Of a stretch of 7,791 bases of DNA, positions 1-6,573 are shown one piece after another. This stretch comes from Desulfobacterales bacterium C00003060 (GTDB taxonomy: Bacteria; Desulfobacterota; Desulfobacteria; Desulfobacterales; C00003060). The first letter of the stretch is position 1, and each line of letters starts with the position of its first letter. The translations under genes and the position numbers were made by a program. Location of the stretch: the NCBI GenBank assembly GCA_001751085.1, contig MAXP01000138.1:2468-10258 (forward strand), read 5' to 3'. Under the pieces are notes generated by a model. The model was not told the origin of the DNA. It worked only from the letters and a program-made list of their open reading frames with translations, and ran no database searches.

Positions 1-3000
1 TCCAGGGCAATATCAGCGCCGTTTTGGGAGATCGTCGTCCGGAAATTCCCGATAAACCCGGAGGCTTCTTTAATGCCGGACTCTTTGTACACATCAATCA
101 ACGCATGACCATCCACGCGGCGGACCATCTCTCTTACATTGCCTGCGATTTCATCTCCTCTCCAGGTATTTAGGAGCTGAAGGGCATTTCCTCCCAGTTC
201 TTTTGATTGCTCCACAAGGTATGTACGGAACCCCTGCTCGGCCAGGCCAAGGGCCGCCGTCATGCCGGAGATACCCCCTCCGATCACAAGGGCCTTGTCG
301 TCCACCGGAACGGTCGGCTCGGGCAATGACTGCATCAGCCGGGCCCTGGCAACCGCCATGCGCACAAGATCCTTTGACTTCTCGGTTGCCGCCACCGGAT
401 CCTGGGAATGGACCCAGGAACACTGGTTTCTGATGTTGGCCATCTCCAAAAGGTATTTGTTCAGACCTGCATTCATGAGGGTTTCCTGAAACAATGCTTC
501 GTGTGTAGTGGGTGAGCAGGACGCAACTACAACCCGGTTCAGGTTTTCCCGCTGGATGACCTCTTTCATGCTTTCCTGCGTGTCCTGGGAGCAGGTAAAG
601 AGATTCTCTTCTGCGTAAACGACTCCGGGCAGCGTGCGGGCGTACTCAACAACTTCCGGCACATCCACAACTCCCCCGATGTTGATGCCGCAGTCACACA
701 CAAAGACCCCGATCCGGGGCTCTTCAGAGGACACATCTCTCTCTTCAGGATAGGTCTTTTCCCGGACGAGTGTGCCACGCGCATCCGACAGGACTTCTTC
801 TGCCTTGCACGCGGCGGCGCTCGCCTCCATGACCGAATATGGAATATCCTTGGGTTCCTGGAAGGCCCCGCACACGTAAATGCCTTTGCGAGAGGTCTCA
901 ACAGGACTGAAAATTCCAGTCTGTACAAAGTGGTCCTGGTCCAGTTCAATTTCCAGGCGTTTGGCCAGTTCGATCAGACTTTTGGGCGTTTCCAGGCCTA
1001 CCGAGAGAACAACCAGGTCGAATCTCTCGATCCGGATGTCACCGTTTTCATCTGCATATCGCAAGGCCAGATCGTGAGTCTTCGGGTCCTCTTCGATGGT
1101 ATGAATCCGGGAGCGGATAAACCTGACTCCATGGTCTTGCCTGGCCCGGTCGTAGTACCCTTCGAACTCTTTCCCATAGGTCCTCATATCTATGAAAAAG
1201 ATGGCCGTATCGAGATCATGCTCGGCATGTTCCTTGGCAATGACGGCCTCTTTAATCGCATACATACAACAGACCGATGAGCAATAGGGGTGGTCGCATC
1301 GGTTTATATCCCTTGATCCAATGCACTGCAGCCAGGCGATCTTTTGGGGTTCCTTCTGATCTGACGGCCGCCGGAGATGACCTTCAAAGGGTCCGGTGGC
1401 GCTCAGAATACGCTCAAATTCCATGCTGGTGACTACATTGGGAAATTGGGCATAGCTGTACGTATCCAGACCGCTCGGGTCAAACGTCTCACTCCCGAGG
1501 GAAAGTATAACGGACCCGACATTGATATCGAACAACCTGTCTGTCATAGCATGGTTTATGGCCTGAGCCTTACAGGCATCCACACATTGAAAACACTCAC
1601 AGCATACACCGCAGTCAAGACAACGACCAGCTTCTCTTGTTGCTGTTTCCTCGTCCATTGAGAGGTTGCTCTCTTTAAAGCTTCTTATCCTTTCAGAAAG
1701 ATCAAGAGTAGGAATCTTAGCCCGGGGTATCTTAGGCTCTTCAGTATCAATAGGCCGGTAATCCTTTTCCAGATTCCTGCCTGGATCTTGTTCGGAAAAT
1801 GCCGGAATCTCTTTGCCTTGCAGATAGGCAAAAATAGAGGCGGCTGCCTTTTTCCCTTGAGCGATTGCCTCAATCACGCTCTTTGGGCCGGTCACCACGT
1901 CACCGCCTGAAAAAACCCCCTTCTTTGTTGTTTCAAGGGTGTCAGGGTTAACATCCAGCAGGCCATGTTCTGAGAATCTAATCGCGTCAACCTCAGCAGC
2001 AAATGACTTATCAACTCTCTGCCCGATAGCGGCTATTATATGATCTGCCGGGATAAAAAATTCCGACCCATCTATGGGAACAGGCATTTGCCTGCCAGAG
2101 CTGTCCAGTTCCCCGAGCCTGTTTTTGACGCACTCCAGCCCTTTGAGAATTCCATTATCCCCTGTGATTTTTTTTGGTGTTACCAGGACATGGAGACGCA
2201 CACCTTCTTCCAATGCCTCTTCAATCTCGATGGAGTCCGCCGGCATCTCATCCCTGGTTCGTCTGTAGACGATATGAACCTCTTCAGCCCCTAAACGGAC
2301 CGAGACCCTCGCAGCATCAATAGCCGCGTTACCCCCACCAATGATGATAACCTTTCCGTTGATCTCCTTGATGTTCCCCAAGTTTACGTGTTTCAGCCAG
2401 GGGACGCATTGATGAGAATCCTTGAATTCATCTTCCCCCGGAATATTTAGCTTCATTCCTTTATGGGCGCCGGTTGAAACATAGACTGCCCTGTAACCTT
2501 CCTCGAAAAGATCATCTATTGTCCTGTCTTTTCCTATGGGAGTGTCTGTCTTTATCTCAACACCAAACCGCATTATATTCTCGATCTCGGTGCGTAAGAC
2601 CTTTCGGGGGAGGCGGTATTCAGGAATGCCAAGTGCAAGCATTCCTCCAGGCACTTTTGAGGCCTCAAATATGGTAGGCTTGAATCCGTCCAGTGCAAGA
2701 AAATAGCCTGCTGCAAGGCCACTCGGGCCTGATCCGATAATAGCAACTCTTTCTTTTCGGGGTGTGATTTCCGGAACGGGCAGGGAAAGGATATCGACCT
2801 GGTCAGCGGCGAATCTCTTTAACTCCTTAATGGAAACAGGCTCGTCAATCTCACGGCGTCGGCATTCCTGTTCGCAAAACCGTACACATACCCTTCCCAG
2901 AACACCTGGAAGGGGCATATCCTGCATGATTATCTCAATTGCTTCCTTATACTTGCCGGCCTTTACCATGGCCACATAGCCCTGGACATTGATATGGGCT

Positions 3001-3530
3001 GGACAACCAGAAATGCAAGGAGGGCGGTCTTTTTTGTCAATGGTATAGATACGTGGAACGCTCTGGGGATAAGGAAGGTAAATTGCGGCCCTCATACATA
3101 GCCCTTCGTTATATTCATCCGAAACACCTACAGGGCAGACTTGAGCACAATCTCCGCATCCGGTACATTTATCAAGATCAATATAGCGTGCTTTTTGATA
3201 TATCCTGACCTGGAAGTTACCCTCTTCACCGGTAATGCTCTCCACTTCGGAAAGGGTCAATATCTCGATATTCAGGTGTCGGCTACATTCCACCAGCTTT
3301 GGCCCAATGATACACATGGAGCAGTCGTTTGTGGGGAACGTCTTGTCCAACTGCGCCATCTTGCCGCCAATACTCGATGATTTTTCAACCAGGTATACGT
3401 AAAACCCTGAATCTGCCAGATCAAGGGCCGCCTGTATGCCGGCGATACCACCGCCGACAACCACGACTGCCCCGACCTTGCTCTCTGTTATCCCTGCCCC
3501 TTCTGGCAGCTTTTTTTCTGTCAAATCCAT
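1..3530 (-). CDS. Giant HdrA-GltD-HdrA fusion flavoprotein, HdrL-like (3' end beyond window)
   Basis: I translated 1176 codons from the ATG at 3528-3530 to the left edge without a stop. An in-frame TGA at 3546-3548 with no ATG between fixes this start; a weak AAAGG lies 10 nt upstream. Residues ~20-110 are an HdrA FAD fold (VVGGGIAG, then PTNDCSMC at 66-73). A [4Fe-4S] motif follows at C122/C125/C128/C132. Residues ~170-575 are a GltD/DPYD-like module: cysteines 172, 176, 215, 219, 223; FAD site GSGPSG at 266-271; NAD(P) site GGGNAAID at 398-405; YRR at 422-424. A cysteine cluster (637-653) then resumes HdrA, with C736/C750/C754/C755 matching the ligands of the thioredoxin-reductase-domain cluster of methanogen HdrA. 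A second HdrA unit starts at ~938 with the N-terminal domain (C945, C947, C980, C1005, C1037) and a second FAD site, GGGISG, at 1084-1089. By alignment to the neighbouring HdrA, about 330 residues are missing. Likely a cytoplasmic NAD(P)H/ferredoxin electron hub (inference). Confidence 0.9.
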   Translation of the reverse strand, partial: MDLTEKKLPEGAGITESKVGAVVVVGGGIAGIQAALDLADSGFYVYLVEKSSSIGGKMAQLDKTFPTNDCSMCIIGPKLVECSRHLNIEILTLSEVESITGEEGNFQVRIYQKARYIDLDKCTGCGDCAQVCPVGVSDEYNEGLCMRAAIYLPYPQSVPRIYTIDKKDRPPCISGCPAHINVQGYVAMVKAGKYKEAIEIIMQDMPLPGVLGRVCVRFCEQECRRREIDEPVSIKELKRFAADQVDILSLPVPEITPRKERVAIIGSGPSGLAAGYFLALDGFKPTIFEASKVPGGMLALGIPEYRLPRKVLRTEIENIMRFGVEIKTDTPIGKDRTIDDLFEEGYRAVYVSTGAHKGMKLNIPGEDEFKDSHQCVPWLKHVNLGNIKEINGKVIIIGGGNAAIDAARVSVRLGAEEVHIVYRRTRDEMPADSIEIEEALEEGVRLHVLVTPKKITGDNGILKGLECVKNRLGELDSSGRQMPVPIDGSEFFIPADHIIAAIGQRVDKSFAAEVDAIRFSEHGLLDVNPDTLETTKKGVFSGGDVVTGPKSVIEAIAQGKKAAASIFAYLQGKEIPAFSEQDPGRNLEKDYRPIDTEEPKIPRAKIPTLDLSERIRSFKESNLSMDEETATREAGRCLDCGVCCECFQCVDACKAQAINHAMTDRLFDINVGSVILSLGSETFDPSGLDTYSYAQFPNVVTSMEFERILSATGPFEGHLRRPSDQKEPQKIAWLQCIGSRDINRCDHPYCSSVCCMYAIKEAVIAKEHAEHDLDTAIFFIDMRTYGKEFEGYYDRARQDHGVRFIRSRIHTIEEDPKTHDLALRYADENGDIRIERFDLVVLSVGLETPKSLIELAKRLEIELDQDHFVQTGIFSPVETSRKGIYVCGAFQEPKDIPYSVMEASAAACKAEEVLSDARGTLVREKTYPEERDVSSEEPRIGVFVCDCGINIGGVVDVPEVVEYARTLPGVVYAEENLFTCSQDTQESMKEVIQRENLNRVVVASCSPTTHEALFQETLMNAGLNKYLLEMANIRNQCSWVHSQDPVAATEKSKDLVRMAVARARLMQSLPEPTVPVDDKALVIGGGISGMTAALGLAEQGFRTYLVEQSKELGGNALQLLNTWRGDEIAGNVREMVRRVDGHALIDVYKESGIKEASGFIGNFRTTISQNGADIAL
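1626..3023 (-). other. GltD/NfnB-like FAD-NAD(P) module nested in the HdrA ferredoxin domain
   Basis: This is a domain of the fusion protein (residues ~170-635), not a separate gene. It begins with the cysteine-rich helical domain typical of the GltD and dihydropyrimidine dehydrogenase N-terminus (CISGCPAHI at 172-180; RVC, RFC and QEC at 213-223). A two-dinucleotide-fold flavoprotein follows, ending in the FAD-closing motif GVFSGGDV (538-545). Upstream HdrA sequence (AIYLPYPQSVP, 149-159) and downstream HdrA sequence (FPNVVTSMEFERIL, 696-709) are adjacent blocks in ordinary HdrA, which shows this module was inserted rather than appended. YRR after the second nucleotide fold resembles the NADPH 2'-phosphate site of GltD, so NADPH is somewhat more likely than NADH, but this is unproven. 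Confidence 0.8.
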
Positions 3531-3577
3531 AGATGGTCTACCTTTTCAACGGATTACCGGCCCGCAGGCCAACCGCA

Positions 3578-5530
3578 TTACATGTCCCTCCTCATGGCCA
3601 TGTCAAAGAGGACCCTTTCTTTCTTTTCCTGAATTCCAAGGGCTTCTCGCCCTTTGTCAATACGCCGGATCATCATCTGCGCCATTTCTGTGGGATCTTC
3701 TTCAACCGCAAACATTCCACCGTACAGCTCTTCTAATTCCCTGAACATGTAATCAGTAAAAACCTTGCTTCCTGTGGTCGGAAAGGTCCTGCCGAATACG
3801 ACATAGACGCCACTCGCCACACAGTAATGGCCAATCGATATGGCCTTTTCGCTCATCCATTCCGGGGCACAGCCTGCAGCAGGGACCTGACTGAGGTCAT
3901 CACCAAGACCGCCTTCACGTACAATTGCAGAAGCAGCCATGAGAATACGGCTGTTGTCCACGCACGAGCCCATGTGCAACACCGGCGGCATACCAACGGT
4001 CTCGCATACCTCTCTCAAACCAGGGCCTGCAAGTTCGGCCGCCTCCGGCCGCAACAGACCTTCGCGACCGCAGGCAGTCGCCGCACACCCTGTGACAAGG
4101 ACAAGGACATTGTTGGCTATCAACTCCTTGGCCACGGTAGTATGCACGTGACCGGAAAGGACATGGGCGCTGTCACACCCAACCACAGCCCCAACCCCCC
4201 GGATGCGGCCATTGATAATGTTGTCGTTCAAGGGTCGGTAGGAAGCCCTAAAGGTCCCTCCCAACATATGGTTGATGGTTTCATGACTGAATCCTGCCAC
4301 GACGTCCATCTTGTGCTTGGGGATATTTACACCTTTTCTCTTGGGATATCTTTCTATAGCACGCCTCACGATCTTCCTTGCTGTTTCCAGGGCGTGGTGG
4401 TGATCAAATTCAATATGCGTGGCCCCTGGGATCTTTGCTCTGGGAGACGTGGTGATGATCTCTGTGTGAAAACACTGGCCCACGGTAACGATAGATTGCA
4501 TGATGCACTGGATGTCAACCACCATGGCCTCAACCGCGCCGGTGGCCAGCACGACCTCCTGCTGGATAAAACTGCCGGCAATCGGAACACCGTGACGCAT
4601 CAGGATCTCGTTGCCTGTGCAACAGACACCGACCAGATTTATACCGGGTGCCCCCACCTCTTTTGCCGCTGCCAGCATTTCAGGCTCCTGGCACACCATG
4701 GTCATCGCCTCTGAAAGGATAGGTTCATGACCATGGACCACAATGTTCACCTTCTCTTCGTCAAGGACGCCAAGATTGACTACGGCCCTGATCGGCACAG
4801 GGGTTCCGAACATGATGTCCTGCAACTCCGTGGAGATCATAGAGGCCCCCCACCCGTCGGCTATGGCGAGGCGGGTTCCCTGAAGGATAAGGTTCTTATA
4901 GTCCTGATCAGTACCCATGTGGGTGCGGTGCATGATCTCCATGACTTCCCGCTGGATGCCCCGCGGAAGCACCCCGTTTTTCTTCCACACCTCCTGCCGC
5001 TTCAGGGGTGCGCGACGCACCGTATAGAGGCCCCCATCCTGCCTCCCAAACTCGGCCAGGGCCTTTTCCCCAAGTTCTATGGCAATATCCTTTATCGCTC
5101 GACCTTCGGTCTTGATCTCAAAGATCTCGGCCATGGAAAAAAGCTTCTTCTCATCCTTGATCTCATAATCGGATTCCCCCTTGGCTGCCTCTATGAATCC
5201 GAGAGTGGTTTCGAGGCCGTGGTCCATATGGGCCGAGGCGCCGCCTGCTATCATACGCACAAAATTACGCGCCGCCACGGTCGAAGCTGTAGCCCCGCAG
5301 ATACCGATCGACTCGGGAACATCCTCTATAATCATACACGGCCCAAAGGAACAGATCCGGCAACATGTTCCACCCTTGCCGAAAAGGCAGGGCTGGATCG
5401 CCTTCTGCTCCATCCGCTGCATATAGGTAACAACGCCGTTCTTCGCAGCCTCCCTGGCCACCTGCATGCTCCCTTCACAATCAATTCCAGGGCATGCAGT
5501 GCCACAAACGGCCATTCTCTTCTTCTCCAT
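3578..5530 (-). CDS. cooS: Anaerobic Ni-Fe-S carbon monoxide dehydrogenase catalytic subunit
   Basis: A 650-residue protein that interconverts CO + H2O and CO2 + 2H+ + 2e-. It is expected to be a soluble homodimer passing electrons to ferredoxin or a flavoprotein. All metal ligands of the family can be located: D-cluster C48 and C56; B-cluster C57, C60, C65, C78; C-cluster H268 (HGHEP), C304 (CCTGNE), C342 (DIQC), C452 (GCDSAH), C482 (TGCAA) and C523 (MGSCVDNSR), plus the catalytic-base-like K562 (EKAISIG). Spacing agrees closely with Carboxydothermus CODH-II from memory, and the length is slightly above the usual ~635. The ATG start has GGAGG 7 nt upstream. Odd points: three extra cysteines at 9, 13 and 18, and only part of the histidine series near 101-110. 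No acetyl-CoA synthase (acsB), nickel-insertion ATPase (cooC) or cooF ferredoxin is in the window. The gene lies 137 bp after folD and 47 bp before the HdrA-GltD fusion gene, so coupling to that flavoprotein is likely (inference). Confidence 0.96.
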   Translation of the reverse strand: MEKKRMAVCGTACPGIDCEGSMQVAREAAKNGVVTYMQRMEQKAIQPCLFGKGGTCCRICSFGPCMIIEDVPESIGICGATASTVAARNFVRMIAGGASAHMDHGLETTLGFIEAAKGESDYEIKDEKKLFSMAEIFEIKTEGRAIKDIAIELGEKALAEFGRQDGGLYTVRRAPLKRQEVWKKNGVLPRGIQREVMEIMHRTHMGTDQDYKNLILQGTRLAIADGWGASMISTELQDIMFGTPVPIRAVVNLGVLDEEKVNIVVHGHEPILSEAMTMVCQEPEMLAAAKEVGAPGINLVGVCCTGNEILMRHGVPIAGSFIQQEVVLATGAVEAMVVDIQCIMQSIVTVGQCFHTEIITTSPRAKIPGATHIEFDHHHALETARKIVRRAIERYPKRKGVNIPKHKMDVVAGFSHETINHMLGGTFRASYRPLNDNIINGRIRGVGAVVGCDSAHVLSGHVHTTVAKELIANNVLVLVTGCAATACGREGLLRPEAAELAGPGLREVCETVGMPPVLHMGSCVDNSRILMAASAIVREGGLGDDLSQVPAAGCAPEWMSEKAISIGHYCVASGVYVVFGRTFPTTGSKVFTDYMFRELEELYGGMFAVEEDPTEMAQMMIRRIDKGREALGIQEKKERVLFDMAMRRDM

Positions 5531-5537
5531 TATGAGT

Positions 5538-5542
5538 CCTCC
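5538..5542 (-). promoter_or_regulatory. cooS Shine-Dalgarno
   Basis: GGAGG on the minus strand lies 7 nt before the cooS ATG at 5528-5530. This near-optimal site supports strong translation from this start. Confidence 0.85.
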
Positions 5543-5552
5543 AGGGGGTTAT

Positions 5553-5594
5553 CATTGGTCATTCGTCATTGGTCATTGGTCACTCGTCATTGGT
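5553..5594. repeat. Six tandem heptamers (CATTGGT family) upstream of cooS
   Basis: On the plus strand the units read CATTGGT, CATTCGT, CATTGGT, CATTGGT, CACTCGT, CATTGGT with no gap: 42 bp, four identical units and two variants. The array lies between folD and cooS, ending 10 bp before the cooS Shine-Dalgarno. Similar TCATTGGTCATT-type repeats occur between genes in some Desulfobacterota and Planctomycetes genomes (from memory). Function unknown. Confidence 0.9.
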
Positions 5595-5639
5595 TTCCGG
5601 ATAGTACATGACGTCGGTTCCCAATCACAAAATTCCCCT

Positions 5640-5674
5640 ATTCCTAAATCCTCTAATTTCTAAATTCCTAAATC
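5640..5674. repeat. 11-bp direct repeat ATTCCTAAATC overlapping the folD stop
   Basis: Exact copies lie at 5640-5650 and 5664-5674, 24 bp apart, separated by AT-rich sequence that partly repeats the theme (TAATTTCTAA). The second copy contains the folD stop codon (TAG on the minus strand, 5668-5670) and the codon before it. A related shortened unit, ATTCCCCT, begins at 5632. Confidence 0.8.
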
Positions 5675-6546
5675 GATGCCCTTGCCGCCTCAAGCGTATT
5701 TTTCATCAGCATGGTGATGGTCATGGGGCCAACGCCACCTGGTACAGGCGTAATGGCCGCTGCCTTTTCCTGGACCGAATCAAAGTCAACATCACCTGCC
5801 AGAATGCCCTTTCCCTCCGGGGTTTTGCCGATACGATTGACACCCACGTCGATCACAACGACCCCTTCTTTTACCATGTCAGCCGTGATAGTCTTAGGAC
5901 GACCCACGGCCACGATCAGGATATCCGCCATTCTCGTAAAGGCTGCCAGATCCTTTGTCCCTGTGTGGCAAAGGGTTACTGTGGCGTTTCCTCCGGGGGG
6001 TGACTGCAACATCAGATTTGCTATGGGCTTACCAACGATGTTGCTTCTTCCTACCACAACCACGTGTTTGCCCTCGGTGGTAGTACCAGAACGCCTCAGC
6101 AGTTCCATAATCCCGTGGGGTGTGCAGGGCAAAAAGCGGCCAGTGCCGATCACCAGCTTGCCCACATTGACCGGATGAAAGCAGTCCACATCCTTGTCAG
6201 GATCAATCGCATAGATCACGCGGTCGGCATTTATGTGCTTGGGCAAAGGTAACTGTACCAGTATGCCGTGGATCTTCGGATCAGCATTGAACTTCTTCAC
6301 CAGGTCGAGCAAATCAGCTTCTGAGGTATCAGCAGGGATATCGGTCCTCTCGGAATAGATCCCAAGCTTGGCACAGGCCTTCTCCTTCTGCCCCACATAG
6401 ACCTTTGAGCCCGGATCATCACCCACGAGAATGGTGGCCAATCCGGGTGTCAAGCCGTGCTTTTCTTTCAACTCCTGGAGTTCTTTCGTGATTTCCTCGC
6501 GGATCTCCTTGGAGATCTCTGCTCCCTTTATTAGCTTTGCCGCCAT
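5668..6546 (-). CDS. folD: Bifunctional methylenetetrahydrofolate dehydrogenase (NADP+)/methenyl-THF cyclohydrolase
   Basis: FolD oxidises 5,10-methylene-THF with NADP+ and hydrolyses methenyl-THF to 10-formyl-THF, reversibly; in anaerobes it serves the methyl branch of the Wood-Ljungdahl pathway. The 292-residue length is normal for the family. Active-site residues are present: Y50 and K54 in YVGQK, Q98 in the VQLPLP stretch, and D121 in DKDVDCFHP, matching human Y52, K56, Q100 and D125. The NADP site is GRSNIVGKP (166-174), and the family C-terminal signature PGGVGPMT lies at 269-276. The frame is open to a TTG at 6562-6564, six codons upstream, but I chose the ATG at 6544-6546 because AAGGGAGG ends 7 nt before it, inside that putative extension. 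The gene lies 27 bp after hdrA, so the two are probably co-transcribed. The stop codon falls inside an 11-bp direct repeat. Confidence 0.97.
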   Translation of the reverse strand: MAAKLIKGAEISKEIREEITKELQELKEKHGLTPGLATILVGDDPGSKVYVGQKEKACAKLGIYSERTDIPADTSEADLLDLVKKFNADPKIHGILVQLPLPKHINADRVIYAIDPDKDVDCFHPVNVGKLVIGTGRFLPCTPHGIMELLRRSGTTTEGKHVVVVGRSNIVGKPIANLMLQSPPGGNATVTLCHTGTKDLAAFTRMADILIVAVGRPKTITADMVKEGVVVIDVGVNRIGKTPEGKGILAGDVDFDSVQEKAAAITPVPGGVGPMTITMLMKNTLEAARASI

Positions 6547-6553
6547 GATTAAT

Positions 6554-6561
6554 CCTCCCTT
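6554..6561 (-). promoter_or_regulatory. folD Shine-Dalgarno (decides start)
   Basis: AAGGGAGG on the minus strand ends 7 nt before the ATG at 6544-6546. It lies within the short N-terminal extension that a TTG start at 6562-6564 would give, so translation almost certainly begins at the ATG. Confidence 0.85.
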
Positions 6562-6573
6562 CAAGGCATTCCG

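Noticed and set aside
566..949. A separate small minus-strand gene of 127 codons
   Set aside because: It is out of frame with the fusion flavoprotein, whose frame is open and conserved across the same bases; low-complexity, arginine-rich translation with no family resemblance.
1..3530. Splitting the left region into separate GltD and HdrA genes or calling a frameshift
   Set aside because: Codon-by-codon translation from 3530 to 3 gave exactly 1176 codons in one frame with no stop, and conserved motifs occur throughout.
5553..5594. CRISPR array
   Set aside because: The repeats are 7 bp and directly contiguous with no spacers, and no cas genes are present.
3827..5611. Two plus-strand open frames of about 295 codons each, opposite cooS
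   Set aside because: They are antisense to a clearly conserved CooS with all metal ligands, show no recognisable domain, and the second runs through the heptamer repeat. They are shadows of the GC-rich real frame.
5616..5630. CRP/CooA-type operator at TGTGA upstream of cooS
   Set aside because: Only one half-site (TGTGA) is present; the expected inverted partner after 6 bases is missing.
6562..6564. TTG start giving a 298-residue FolD
   Set aside because: The six extra codons contain the Shine-Dalgarno of the downstream ATG, and FolD homology begins after that ATG.
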